Of a DNA stretch of 64,000 bases, positions 42,780-52,790 are shown one piece after another. The notes beneath the pieces were generated by a model that saw only the letters and a list, made by a program, of their open reading frames with translations, was not told the origin of the DNA and searched no databases. How positions within the stretch are numbered: position 1 is the first letter of the stretch; the number at the start of each line of letters is the position of its first letter. The position numbers and the translations under genes are program-made. The stretch comes from Arenibaculum pallidiluteum (GTDB lineage Bacteria; Pseudomonadota; Alphaproteobacteria; Azospirillales; Azospirillaceae), in contig NZ_JAFIQU010000005.1 of the NCBI RefSeq assembly GCF_017355985.1, positions 62,001-126,000 on the forward strand. The letters run 5' to 3'.

Positions 42780-43847
42780 ATGGACCTCGGCGATCCCGAG
42801 CGCGATAGTCTTCGCGATCCCGAGCGCGATAGTCTTCGCGATCCCGTGCGCGATCACGGCGGAGATCTGGCCGCGGCCGAGGCGCTCTTCGGCACGCCGG
42901 CGGAGCCGTGGCTGGACCTTTCGACGGGTATCAACCCGTGGCCCTGGCCCTGGCCGGCGCCGCTTCCCATGGTGTCCGAGGCCGCCTGGCGGCGTCTGCC
43001 CGACACATCGGCCAGCCGATTGAAGGCGGCCGCGGCGCGGCGCTGGGGCTGCCCGGTCGCGGCCGTCGCCGCGGCGCCGGGATCCCAGGCGCTGATCCAG
43101 GTCCTGCCCCGCCTGCGCCGCCCGGGTCGTGTCGCGGTCGTGAGTCCGACCTATGCCGAGCACGCGCGGTGCTGGGCGCGGCTTGGCCATGACGTCGTCG
43201 CCCGCCCGGACATCGGGGCCATTGCGGACTGGGCCGAGGTCGTCGTCGTCGTGAACCCCAACAACCCTGACGGGCGCGTCGCGCGGCCAGAGGATCTGCT
43301 CTCCCTTGCGCAGGCGCTCGCCGGGCGCGGCGGCTGGCTGGTCGTGGACGAGGCCTTCGCCGATCTCGCGCCCCGGGCCTCGGTGGCGTTCGCCGCCGGC
43401 AGGCCGGGGCTGGTGGTCCTGCGCTCTTTCGGGAAGTTCCACGGTCTGGCGGGTCTGCGGCTGGGCTTTGCCCTGTCCGAGCCGGCGGTGGCAGCGGCGA
43501 TCGAGGACGAGCTGGGACCCTGGGCCGTCCCGGGCCCGGCCTTGGAGATCGGGGCGGCCGCGCTCGCGGATACGGGCTGGGACGATGCCACGCGCGCCCG
43601 CCTCGAGGGCGCAGCCGCGGGGCTCGATCGCATTCTGGCGCGGCATGGGCTCGAGGTTCTCGGCGGAACCGCGCTGTTCCGCCTGGTCCGGCATCCCGAT
43701 GCCGGGTCCATCCATGCGGCGCTGGGCCGGTCGGGCATCCTGGTGCGCGCCTTCGCGGCTTGGCCGGACCGGCTGAGATTCGGCTTGCCTTGCGATGAGA
43801 CGGCCATCGCGCGCCTTGAACGCGCCCTCAGCGCGCCGCGCGGCTGA
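42780..43847 (+). CDS. cobC: Threonine-phosphate decarboxylase CobC (CobD of Salmonella)
   Basis: 355 residues of fold-type I PLP enzyme. HGGDLAAAEALFG and DLSTGINPWPWP are the CobC N-terminal signature; VVNPNNPDGR, VVDEAFADL and RSFGKFHGLAGLRLGF (PLP Lys) follow. It decarboxylates L-threonine phosphate to aminopropanol phosphate for cobalamin. Start uncertain: ATG 42780 has GGGAGGG close by, ATG 42768 also possible. The first 24 residues are repeats (DPERDSLR twice, then DPVRD) from a 24-bp tandem duplication, not present in the family; GTG near 42846 would begin right after them. Confidence 0.88.
   Translation: MDLGDPERDSLRDPERDSLRDPVRDHGGDLAAAEALFGTPAEPWLDLSTGINPWPWPWPAPLPMVSEAAWRRLPDTSASRLKAAAARRWGCPVAAVAAAPGSQALIQVLPRLRRPGRVAVVSPTYAEHARCWARLGHDVVARPDIGAIADWAEVVVVVNPNNPDGRVARPEDLLSLAQALAGRGGWLVVDEAFADLAPRASVAFAAGRPGLVVLRSFGKFHGLAGLRLGFALSEPAVAAAIEDELGPWAVPGPALEIGAAALADTGWDDATRARLEGAAAGLDRILARHGLEVLGGTALFRLVRHPDAGSIHAALGRSGILVRAFAAWPDRLRFGLPCDETAIARLERALSAPRG
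42790..42860. repeat. 24-bp tandem repeat in the cobC 5' end
   Basis: The unit beginning GCGATCCCGAGCGCGATAG occurs exactly at 42790-42813 and 42814-42837, and a diverged third copy follows to about 42860. It is in frame, encoding eight-residue repeats. Confidence 0.9.
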
Positions 43848-44256
43848 TCTGCTGCTGGCGGGCCTGGATGTCGGAAGGCCAGGTGCTCCTGATATAGGCG
43901 AGGACGTCGCGGATCTGCCGGTCCGTCAGGACGCCGCTGAAGCCCGGCATGTCGCTGACATAGCCCGGCGGTGCCAGCGCGGCGGTCCCTTCCTTCACGA
44001 TGCGGAAGAGCTGGTCGTCGCTGTGGTGCCAGGTGTGGCCGGAGGCATCGTGCGGCGGCGCCGGCAGCCTGCCGTCGGGCTTGCGGCTGCGCCAGTCGGG
44101 CTGGCCCTCGAGCGCAGCGCCATGGCAGGCCGAGCAGTGCTCGGCATAGATCCCGGCACCGGCCGAGCCCGGCCCGCCGGCCGTGGACAGCCACAGGAAG
44201 CCGCCGGCGACCACGATGGTGGGGGCGGCAAGCGCCGCAATCACGCCAAGTCTCAC
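43828..44256 (-). CDS. Membrane-anchored or exported class I cytochrome c
   Basis: GTG 44256 follows GAGGA five to six bases upstream, giving 142 residues; the enormous frame above is noise. Hydrophobic start VRLGVIAALAAPTIVVAGGFLWLS acts as signal/anchor. Haem site C41-S-A-C44-H45, axial Met103 in GYVSDMPGF. Conserved W/H-rich loop between. Single-haem electron carrier of the periplasm; DUF-like small cytochromes such as this often pair with copper or alcohol oxidation, but no partner lies here. Its 3' end overlaps the cobC 3' end by 20 bases. Confidence 0.82.
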   Translation of the reverse strand: MRLGVIAALAAPTIVVAGGFLWLSTAGGPGSAGAGIYAEHCSACHGAALEGQPDWRSRKPDGRLPAPPHDASGHTWHHSDDQLFRIVKEGTAALAPPGYVSDMPGFSGVLTDRQIRDVLAYIRSTWPSDIQARQQQISRAAR

Positions 44257-44487
44257 AGAGTCCTCGGAAATCCCATCATGCCGGCCTGCCGGTGCTCCGG
44301 CGCCTGGGGACGTGCCAGGGTGGCGCGGTATCCGAGGGGACGGGCGCGCCCCGGCAGGGTTGGTCGTGCTACCGAGGATAGGGGGCAGGCCGCCCGGCGC
44401 CAAGTCCCGCCAGCCGGCCCGGAGCCGCCGCCAGGACGGAATCCGCGGTGGCGCGGTTGAATCCCGACCGCAACGAGGGAACCGGCC

Positions 44488-45123
44488 ATGGCCCGCATCG
44501 TCCTGCTTGGAGATTCCATCTTCGACAACGCGGCCTATGTGGCTGGCGGACCGGACGTGGTGGCGCAGCTGAACGCCGTGCTGCCCCCGGGCTCCTCGGC
44601 GGAACTGCGGGCCGTGGACGGCGCCGTCGTCTCGGGGGTGGCGCGGCAGGCGCTGGGGCTGCCGGCCGGAACGAGCCATCTGGTCGTCAGTGCCGGCGGC
44701 AACGACGCGCTGGGCCAAGCGCCGGTTCTCCAGGACCGCGCGGGCAGCGTTGCCGAGGTGGTCGAGCGTCTTGCGCGGATCCGCGACGGCTTCGCCCGCA
44801 ACTACCGAGCCATGCTCGATGCCGTGCTGGCCCACGGCATTCCGACCGCGCTGTGCACGATCTACGATGCGCGCTTCCCCGATCCCGCCTACCAGCGGCT
44901 GGTGGTGACGGCGCTTGGCATCTTCAACGACGTGATCTTGCGCGAGGCCTTCGCGCGCGGCCTGTCGGTGATCGACCTGCGCCTGATCTGCGACGAGGAC
45001 GCCGACTACGCGAATCCGATCGAGCCCTCGACCCATGGCGGCGCGAAGATCGCGGCCGCCATCGCCGCGCTGTCGACCGAGCAGCCGGTGGCGCGCGGCA
45101 GGCCCACGGTCTTCGCGCGCTGA
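44488..45123 (+). CDS. SGNH/GDSL-family hydrolase
   Basis: 211 residues without signal peptide. Block I GDSIFDN has Ser10, block III GGND is near residue 72, and block V is NPIEPSTHGG with the catalytic His near residue 183. A cytosolic esterase or acyl hydrolase. Not in an evident operon: convergent with the acyl-CoA synthetase, seven bases between stops. The 231 bases before it (44257-44487) show no gene. Confidence 0.82.
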   Translation: MARIVLLGDSIFDNAAYVAGGPDVVAQLNAVLPPGSSAELRAVDGAVVSGVARQALGLPAGTSHLVVSAGGNDALGQAPVLQDRAGSVAEVVERLARIRDGFARNYRAMLDAVLAHGIPTALCTIYDARFPDPAYQRLVVTALGIFNDVILREAFARGLSVIDLRLICDEDADYANPIEPSTHGGAKIAAAIAALSTEQPVARGRPTVFAR

Positions 45124-45130
45124 GCGCGAT

Positions 45131-46750
45131 TCACGCTTCGCCCGCGGCGGCCTGCTGGCGAAGCACGCGCCGCATGATCTTGCCAGTGGTGGTCATGGGC
45201 AACTCGTCGACGAACGCGACCTGCCGGGGGTACTCGTGAGCCGCCAGCCGCGTGCGCACGAAGTCCTGGATTTCGGATGCGAGGGCGGGCGAGGGCGCAT
45301 GGCCCTTGCGCAGCACCACATAGGCCTTCACGATCTCGGTGCGGATAGGGTCGGGCACGCCCACCACCGCCGCCAGCGCCACCGCCGGGTGGCGCATCAG
45401 GCATTCCTCGACCTCGCCAGGGCCGATGCGATAGCCGCCGCTAGTGATCACGTCGTCGTCCCGGCCGACATACCAGAGATACCCATCCGGATCGCGCCGC
45501 CCGAGGTCGCCGGTGACGAGCCAGTCGCCGGCGAACTTGGCCGCCGTCGCCTCGGGCTTGTTCCAGTAGCCCAGGAACATCACCGGGTCCGGGCGCCGGA
45601 CGGCGATCGACCCGACGGTGCCGTCGGGAAGCTCGTTCCCCTCGGCGTCGACGATCCCTACCCGGTGGCCGGGGATCGCCCGACCCATGGATCCAGGACG
45701 GATCGGCATCAGCCCGGCGGCGTTGCCGACGACGAGGTTGCATTCGGTCTGGCCGTAGAACTCGTTGATGGGAAGGCCGAGCACCGAGCGGCCCCAGTCC
45801 TGCAGCTCGCCGCCGAGCGTCTCCCCACCGCTGGCAAGCGTGCGCAGGCGCAGCCCCGTGCCGGCGACACCGGCCTGGCGTATCAGCTTCAGCGCCGTGG
45901 GCGGCAGGAAGACGTTGCGCACGCCGTGCCTCGCCATCAGATCGACCGCCCGCTCCGGGTCGAACTTGGCGAAGCGCTTTGCCAGGACCGGGATCCCGTG
46001 ATGCCAGGCCGGCATCAGCACGTCGAAGAGCCCACCGATCCAAGCCCAGTCCGCCGGCGTCCAGAACAGGTCGCCGGGCTGCGGGAAGAACTCGTGCGGC
46101 AGCTCGACCCCGGGCAGGTGGCCCGGCAGCACCCGGTGGGCGTGCAGCGCGCCCTTGGGGTTCCCGGTGGTGCCCGAGGTGTAGATGATGACCGCCGGAT
46201 CGTCAGCCGCGGTGTCCACGGGATCGAACCGGTCCGAGGCCCGCTCCAGCGCGCGGTGCAGGTCGGTCGTGCCGGCGGGGCCGCCATCCGTGCACAGCAC
46301 CAGGCAGAGATTGGGCAGCCGGGCGCGCAGCGGCGCCACCTTCGCCCAGCCGGCCGTATCCGTCACCAGGACCCGCGCCCCGCTGTCGGCGAGCCGGTAT
46401 TCCAGCGCCTCCTCGCCGAACAGCGCGAAGAGCGGCACGGTGATCAGCCCGGCCTTGAACCCCGCGACATGGGCCAGCGCCGTCTCGGGGCACTGGGGCA
46501 GCAGCACGGCGAGCCGGTCGCCCCGCGCGATCCCGTGGGCCCCCAGCAGGTTGGCGAGGCGGTTCGACAGCGCCCGGATCTCGGCGAAGGAGAAGGTGCG
46601 CAGCCGCCCGTCCTCCTCCCACAGCAGCGCGATGCGCCCGGCATCGTGGGCGTGGCGGTCGCAGACATCGACGCCGATGTTGTAGCGCGCCGGCACGCGC
46701 CAGGCGAAGCGGCGCGCGGTCTCCTCGTAGCTGCCGTGCCGTTCGAGCAT
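45131..46750 (-). CDS. AMP-dependent acyl-CoA synthetase (acetyl/medium-chain type)
   Basis: 539 residues. P-loop-like motif YTSGTTGNPKGALHAH, acyl-site ETLGGELQDWG, Y-G-QTECN motif (A5), GDLGRRDPDGYLWYVGRDDDVI (A7-A8) and GKIMRR with the catalytic Lys (A10) are all present, so the enzyme is complete. The N-terminus RFAWRVPARYNIGVDVCDRHA fits the ACSM/benzoate-like branch. It activates a short or medium-chain or aromatic acid to CoA thioester. The adjacent aldehyde dehydrogenase is divergent, suggesting linked aldehyde-acid metabolism. Confidence 0.88.
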   Translation of the reverse strand: MLERHGSYEETARRFAWRVPARYNIGVDVCDRHAHDAGRIALLWEEDGRLRTFSFAEIRALSNRLANLLGAHGIARGDRLAVLLPQCPETALAHVAGFKAGLITVPLFALFGEEALEYRLADSGARVLVTDTAGWAKVAPLRARLPNLCLVLCTDGGPAGTTDLHRALERASDRFDPVDTAADDPAVIIYTSGTTGNPKGALHAHRVLPGHLPGVELPHEFFPQPGDLFWTPADWAWIGGLFDVLMPAWHHGIPVLAKRFAKFDPERAVDLMARHGVRNVFLPPTALKLIRQAGVAGTGLRLRTLASGGETLGGELQDWGRSVLGLPINEFYGQTECNLVVGNAAGLMPIRPGSMGRAIPGHRVGIVDAEGNELPDGTVGSIAVRRPDPVMFLGYWNKPEATAAKFAGDWLVTGDLGRRDPDGYLWYVGRDDDVITSGGYRIGPGEVEECLMRHPAVALAAVVGVPDPIRTEIVKAYVVLRKGHAPSPALASEIQDFVRTRLAAHEYPRQVAFVDELPMTTTGKIMRRVLRQQAAAGEA

Positions 46751-46974
46751 CAGCGCTCCCCCTCTCGCAACGGGTCTGCCTTCAGACTAGCCCAGCCCTG
46801 CCATGCGTGCCACGGCGCCTGTCCGGCGGGAACGGCGCACGGCGCGCCGGGTTGAGGGGTGACCGCGCAGCAGGGCTGTAGGGACCCGTCCCGCGCGAAA
46901 CCGACCTGCGGCGGGTGCCCTCCGAGGCGCCCGGCGGTGCGCCGTGGCGCCGACCGCGTGATGGAGACCCACCG

Positions 46975-48498
46975 ATGCCCGATCAAGGACAGCCCGTCGC
47001 CCGGGCCTATTCCGACTTCCACCTGATGCCCATCGCCGGAACATGGCGCAAGGGCCGGTCGGCCAAGGTCAACCAGGACCGCAACCCCTTCGACGGCGAG
47101 CTCCTGGCCGAGATCCAGCAGGCCGACCGCAGCGACCTGGACGAGGCCTATGCCGCAGCAAGGAAGGCGCAGCCCGCCTGGGGCGCCGCCGTCCCCGGCG
47201 AGCGCGCGGCGGTGCTGCGCAGGGCCGCCGAGGTGATGGAGGCGCGGCGGGAGGAGATCATCTCCTGGATCGTCCGCGAATCCGGCGGCACCCGGATCAA
47301 GGCCAGCCTGGAATGGTCCTCGGTCCATGCGGTGATGCTCTACGCCGCGGGGCTAGCCTACGGGCTGGAAGGACGGATCCTGCCGGCCGACGTGCCGGGC
47401 AAGGAGGGGCGCGTCTACCGCAAGCCGGTGGGCGTCGTCGGCGTGATCAGCCCGTGGAACTGGCCGCTCCAGCTCACGGCGCGCTCTCTGGCGCCGGCCC
47501 TCGCCCTCGGCAATGCGGTCGTCGTGAAGCCCGCGAGCGACACCCCCGTGACGGGCGGCCTGCTGACCGCCAAGATCTTCGAGGAGGCCGGGCTGCCGGC
47601 GGGCCTGCTCAGCGTCGTGGTCGGCGCCGGAAGCGAGATCGGCGATGCCTTTGTCGCGCACGAGATCCCGCGCGTGATCTCCTTCACGGGCTCGACCCCC
47701 GTGGGGCGCGGCATCGCCCGGCTCGCGGCCGAGAGCAAGGTCCTGAAGCGCGTGGACCTGGAGCTCGGTGGAAACGGTCCCTTCGTGGTGCTGGAGGATG
47801 CGGATCTCGACCAGGCGGTCGAGGCGGCCGTGTTCGGGAAGTTCCTGCACCAGGGCCAGATCTGCATGATCGTGAACCGCTTCATCGTGGTCGACCGTCT
47901 GCACGACGCCTTCGTCGAGCGCTTCGCCGACCGCGCGCGCAGGCTCAAAGCCGGCGATCCCGACCTGCCGGACACGCTCGTCGGGCCCATCATCAACCAG
48001 TCGCAGTTCGATGGGCTGAAGGAGATGATCGCGAAGGCGCACGAGACGGGGGCGCGTCAGATCGTCGGCGGCGAACCCCAGGGGCTGATAATGCCGCCCC
48101 ATGTCTTCACCGGCGTGACCAACGACATGCCGATCGCGCGGAACGAAATCTTCGGGCCGATCGCCCCGGTCATCCGCGTGCGGGACGAGGAGGAGGCGAT
48201 CCGCGTTGCCAACGACACCGAATATGGCCTCTCGGCCACGGTCTTCACGCGCGACCTCGAGCGCGGCGTACGCCTCGCCCAGCGCATCGAGGCGGGTATG
48301 GTCCACGTCAACGACCAGCCCGTGAACGATCTGCCGAACAATCCCTTCGGGGGCGAGAAGAACTCGGGCATCGGCCGCTTCAACGGCGGCTGGGGCATTG
48401 AGGCCTTCACCACGGACCAGTGGATCACGGTCCAGCACCAGCCGCGGCGCTATCCCACCGATGCCGGCCAGATTACCGGCCCCTGGGCGAGTGGCTGA
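46975..48498 (+). CDS. NAD(P)-dependent aldehyde dehydrogenase (vanillin/benzaldehyde-like)
   Basis: 507 residues from ATG 46975, GGAG upstream. SPWNWPLQL with the oxyanion Asn, [12 protein letters not shown], Glu263 in LELGGNGPF and catalytic Cys297 in HQGQICM are in place; [12 protein letters not shown] and [18 protein letters not shown] close the domain. The GQICM type of Cys motif is common in aromatic-aldehyde dehydrogenases. Oxidises an aldehyde to the acid. The next gene is 44 bases downstream. Confidence 0.9.
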   Translation: MPDQGQPVARAYSDFHLMPIAGTWRKGRSAKVNQDRNPFDGELLAEIQQADRSDLDEAYAAARKAQPAWGAAVPGERAAVLRRAAEVMEARREEIISWIVRESGGTRIKASLEWSSVHAVMLYAAGLAYGLEGRILPADVPGKEGRVYRKPVGVVGVISPWNWPLQLTARSLAPALALGNAVVVKPASDTPVTGGLLTAKIFEEAGLPAGLLSVVVGAGSEIGDAFVAHEIPRVISFTGSTPVGRGIARLAAESKVLKRVDLELGGNGPFVVLEDADLDQAVEAAVFGKFLHQGQICMIVNRFIVVDRLHDAFVERFADRARRLKAGDPDLPDTLVGPIINQSQFDGLKEMIAKAHETGARQIVGGEPQGLIMPPHVFTGVTNDMPIARNEIFGPIAPVIRVRDEEEAIRVANDTEYGLSATVFTRDLERGVRLAQRIEAGMVHVNDQPVNDLPNNPFGGEKNSGIGRFNGGWGIEAFTTDQWITVQHQPRRYPTDAGQITGPWASG

Positions 48499-48542
48499 CC
48501 CGCCATGCACGCAACGCGCAACCGTCGGGAAGAGGGAACCAG

Positions 48543-49529
<987 letters not shown>

Positions 49530-49533
49530 GAGA

Positions 49534-49563
49534 CAGGCGGCGGCCCCGTGGGGCCGCCGCCTG
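49534..49563. terminator. 14-bp hairpin between convergent genes
   Basis: CAGGCGGCGGCCCC (49534-49547), loop GT, GGGGCCGCCGCCTG (49550-49563). It lies between the aldo/keto reductase stop and the kdgK stop, serving both strands. No U-tract. Confidence 0.7.
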
Positions 49564-49595
49564 CGCGGGGTACCGGCAGGCCCCCGTGCGGGGGA

Positions 49596-50537
49596 TCAGC
49601 CTTCTGCCATCGCCGGCATCGCCTCGCGCGGGATGATGGCGCCGCGGTGCTGGATCACGGCGGCGGCCACCTGCTGGCCCAGGCGCGCGGCCGCGGCCGG
49701 ATCGCGGCTCTGGAGGCGCCCGGCCAGATAGCCCGCGCTGAAGCTGTCGCCGGCCGCGGTGGTGTCGACGACCTGCTTCACGGGCTCCGCCGAGACTTCG
49801 ACCGGGGCGGAGCCGGCATCGCCGGTCGCGATCAGGCAGCCCGGCCGGTCGAGCTTCACGACGATTTCGCGCACGCCGGCCGTGCGCATGCGCGCGATCA
49901 CCGCTGCGGGATCCGCGTCCCCGAACAGGTCGCGCTCGTCGGCGAGGCCCGGAAAGGCGATGTCGGTCCGCTCCAGCATGGCGGAATAGGCGCGGCGCGC
50001 GGTCTCCCGGTCCGGCCACAGGCGCGGGCGCCAGTTGCTGTCGAAGGCGACACGCCCGCCGCGCCGGCGCACGCGGTCCAGCAGGGCATAGAGCCGTTCG
50101 CGCCCGGCCTCGCCCCAGATGGCGAGACTGATGCCCGAGAGGTACAGGAGATCGTAGCTTTCCAGCGCGGCCTCCAGCTCGGCCGTGCCGGGCAGGGCGA
50201 AGAGGTCGCGCGCGGGCGCCGCGTCGCGCCAGTAGAGGAAGCGGCGCTCGCCGCTGGGGTCGACCTCGATCATGTAGAGCCCCGGCAGGCGGCCCGGCAC
50301 GCGCAGGACGCGGTCGGTGCCGACATTCTCGGCCCTCCAGGTCGCCATCATCTCGCCGCTCAGGCTGTCGTCGCCCAGGGCCGTCACGTAGTCGACGGCG
50401 AGGCCCAGGCGGGCCATGTAGACGGCGGTGTTCAGCGTGTCGCCGCCGAAGCCCAGCACGGTTGACCCGTCGGGGCGGCGGTAGAGCTCGACCATGCATT
50501 CGCCGAGCGATGCGACGCGGGGCATCGGCCTTGCCAT
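49596..50537 (-). CDS. kdgK: 2-dehydro-3-deoxygluconokinase (PfkB family)
   Basis: 313 residues from ATG 50537, which shares one base with the uxaA stop. PfkB motifs: GGDTLNTAVYMARLG near the start and DTTAAGDSFSAGYLAGRL with catalytic Asp at the end. KdgK phosphorylates KDG to KDPG, the step before Eda in this same operon. It is the last gene of the uronate operon. A generic sugar kinase is excluded mainly by context. Confidence 0.88.
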   Translation of the reverse strand: MARPMPRVASLGECMVELYRRPDGSTVLGFGGDTLNTAVYMARLGLAVDYVTALGDDSLSGEMMATWRAENVGTDRVLRVPGRLPGLYMIEVDPSGERRFLYWRDAAPARDLFALPGTAELEAALESYDLLYLSGISLAIWGEAGRERLYALLDRVRRRGGRVAFDSNWRPRLWPDRETARRAYSAMLERTDIAFPGLADERDLFGDADPAAVIARMRTAGVREIVVKLDRPGCLIATGDAGSAPVEVSAEPVKQVVDTTAAGDSFSAGYLAGRLQSRDPAAAARLGQQVAAAVIQHRGAIIPREAMPAMAEG

Positions 50538-52081
50538 CACATCACCGCCCCGATCTGCCAGGGCACGAACTCGTTGTCGCCGAAGCCCAGCGCCTCGCTC
50601 TTGGTGGGCTTGCCCGAGGCCGTCTCGAGCATCAGCCGGAAAATGCGCTCGCCCATCTCCTTGACGTCCACCTCTCCGGTCAGCACTGGCCCGCAGTCGA
50701 TGTCCATGTCCTCTTCCAGCCGGCGGTACATGGGCGTGTTGGTCGCGAGCTTCAGGCTTGGCGCCGGCTTGAACCCGGAAACCGAGCCGCGGCCCGTGGT
50801 GAAGCAGATCAGGTTGCAGCCGCCCGCCACCTGGCCGGTGACCGAGCACGGGTCGTAGCCCGGCGTGTCCATGAATACGAAGCCCTTGGCGGTGATCGGC
50901 TCGGCGTAGCGGTAGACCTCCACCAGCGCGCTGGTGCCGCCCTTGGCGACCGCCCCGAGGGACTTCTCGAGGATCGTGGTCAGGCCGCCGGCCTTGTTGC
51001 CGGGCGAGGGGTTGTTGTTCATCTCGCCGCCCAGGCGGGCGGTGTAATCCTCCCACCAGCGCACGCGCTCGACCAGCTTCTCGCCGATCTCGCGGCTGAG
51101 GGCGCGCCGAGTCAGCAGGTGCTCGGCCCCGAAGATTTCGGGGGTTTCCGACAGGACCGGCGTGCCGCCCTGCCGCACCAGCAGATCCGAAGCGGCGCCC
51201 AGCGCGGGGTTGGCGGTGATGCCGGAATAGCCGTCCGAGCCGCCGCACTGCAGGCCGACGACCAGCGCGCTGGCGGGAACGGTGGTGCGGCGCAGCTTGT
51301 CTGCATCGGCCATCATGGCGCGCACGGCCTCGACGCCGGCCGCCACGGTCTGGCGCGTGCCGCCGCGGTCCTGGATCTTCATGACCTGGAAATGCGGTCC
51401 CGGCTTGATGCCGTAGGCGTCCAGCAGGAAGTCAATCTGGTTGACCTCGCAGCCAAGGCCGACCATCAGCACGCCCGCGAAGTTCGGGTTGCGCGCATAG
51501 CCCCACAGCGTGCGCTGCAGGATCGCGTAGCCCTCACCGTCGCCGGCCATTCCGCAGCCGGTGCCGTGGGTCAGGGCCACGACCCCGTCCACGCCGGGGA
51601 ACTCGTGCAGCAGTTCGCGCTCGGCCGTCTGGGCGATCAGCCGGGCCACGGTGGCCGAGCAGTTCACCGAGGTCAGCACGCCGATGAAGTTGCGGGTGCC
51701 TACCGCGCCTGTCGGCCGGACGTAGCCTTCAAAGGTCGCACGCTCGGCCTCGGGGACGAAGTCGGTTGGACGCGCGTCGGCTCCGAAGGCGTAGTCGCGC
51801 GCGAAGTCTTGCATGCCGAGATTCTGGACGTGCACATGGTCGCCAGGGGCGATCGCCTCGGTCGCGAAGCCGATCACCTGGTTGTAGCGGCGCACCGGCT
51901 CGCCAAGGGCGACGGCGGCGGTCGCGATCTTGTGGCCGGCGGGGACCAGGTCGCGCACCGTGATCCCTTCGACCGGGATCTCCGTTCCCGGTCGCAGTTC
52001 GGACCGGGCGATCACCACGTTGTCGGCGGGATGGAGGCGGACCACGGGAGATTGGGAAACGGGCGTCAGGACGGTCTGCAT
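50537..52081 (-). CDS. uxaA: Altronate dehydratase
   Basis: 514 residues, full-length fused SAF domain (N-terminal 95 residues with VRLHPADNVVIARSEL) and UxaA catalytic domain. Conserved cysteine and glycine motifs: NCSATVARL, THGTGCGM, GLGCEVNQID, LQCGGSDGYSG, GNKAGGLTTILEKS. It dehydrates D-altronate to KDG. In this operon no mannonate dehydratase (UxuA) is seen, so UxaA seems the only dehydratase entry. Confidence 0.93.
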   Translation of the reverse strand: MQTVLTPVSQSPVVRLHPADNVVIARSELRPGTEIPVEGITVRDLVPAGHKIATAAVALGEPVRRYNQVIGFATEAIAPGDHVHVQNLGMQDFARDYAFGADARPTDFVPEAERATFEGYVRPTGAVGTRNFIGVLTSVNCSATVARLIAQTAERELLHEFPGVDGVVALTHGTGCGMAGDGEGYAILQRTLWGYARNPNFAGVLMVGLGCEVNQIDFLLDAYGIKPGPHFQVMKIQDRGGTRQTVAAGVEAVRAMMADADKLRRTTVPASALVVGLQCGGSDGYSGITANPALGAASDLLVRQGGTPVLSETPEIFGAEHLLTRRALSREIGEKLVERVRWWEDYTARLGGEMNNNPSPGNKAGGLTTILEKSLGAVAKGGTSALVEVYRYAEPITAKGFVFMDTPGYDPCSVTGQVAGGCNLICFTTGRGSVSGFKPAPSLKLATNTPMYRRLEEDMDIDCGPVLTGEVDVKEMGERIFRLMLETASGKPTKSEALGFGDNEFVPWQIGAVM

Positions 52082-52103
52082 GGAAGGGCCTCGGGTGGAG
52101 GAG

Positions 52104-52128
52104 CCCCGGCCGCGCCGCGCGGCCGGGG
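52104..52128 (-). terminator. Intra-operon hairpin between eda and uxaA
   Basis: CCCCGGCCGCG (52104-52114), loop CCG, CGCGGCCGGGG (52118-52128). No U-tract on the minus strand. Probably lowers or separates expression of uxaA-kdgK from the upstream genes. Confidence 0.5.
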
Positions 52129-52151
52129 TGAGAAAGCGGGCGGCTGAACCG

Positions 52152-52790
52152 TCAGGCAGCGGCGGCCAGCGCCGCCGCCTCGCGCGCCAGGCGCTCGATC
52201 TCGTCCCAGCGCCCCTGCGCCACCGCCTCGGCCGGCGCCAGCCAGGTGCCGCCGACCGCGAAGACGTTGGAAAGACTCAGATAGTCACGCAGGATCTCGG
52301 CGCGCACCCCTCCGGTGGGGCAGAAGCGCACATCGGGGAGCAGGGGAGCCATGCCCCTCAGCGCGGGGGCGCCGCCGGCAACGGAGGCCGGAAAGAACTT
52401 CAGCTCGGAGAAGCCGTGCTCCAGGGCGATCAGCGCCTCGGTCACGGTGGCCGTGCCAGGCAGGTAGGGAATGCCCGAGGCGAGCGCGGCCTGGGCCAGC
52501 CGGTCGGTCAGGCCAGGGCTCACCGTGAACTTCGCCCCGGCATCGCGGGCCTGGGCGAAGTGCTCGGGGCGCGTCAGCGTGCCGAGGCCGACGATCGCCC
52601 CCGGCACCTGGGCCGCGATGGCTTCCGCGCAGGCCAGCGCCCGCGGGGTGCGCAGCGTCACCTCCAGCACCGGCAGCCCGCCGGCTACCAGCGCGCGGCC
52701 GATGGAGACGGCCTGGGCCGGGTCGTCGAGCACGAGCACCGGGATCACCCGGGTGCCGCGGAGCGCGGGTTCGATGCGGGGCAGGGTCAT
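52152..52790 (-). CDS. eda: KDPG/KHG aldolase
   Basis: 212 residues, normal length. Glu43 in LEVTLRT, AGAKFTVSPG, and Schiff-base Lys131 in ELKFFPA, then FCPTGGV. Cleaves KDPG to pyruvate and glyceraldehyde-3-phosphate. Start overlaps the uxuB stop by ATGA at 52787-52790, so translation is coupled. Confidence 0.93.
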   Translation of the reverse strand: MTLPRIEPALRGTRVIPVLVLDDPAQAVSIGRALVAGGLPVLEVTLRTPRALACAEAIAAQVPGAIVGLGTLTRPEHFAQARDAGAKFTVSPGLTDRLAQAALASGIPYLPGTATVTEALIALEHGFSELKFFPASVAGGAPALRGMAPLLPDVRFCPTGGVRAEILRDYLSLSNVFAVGGTWLAPAEAVAQGRWDEIERLAREAAALAAAA

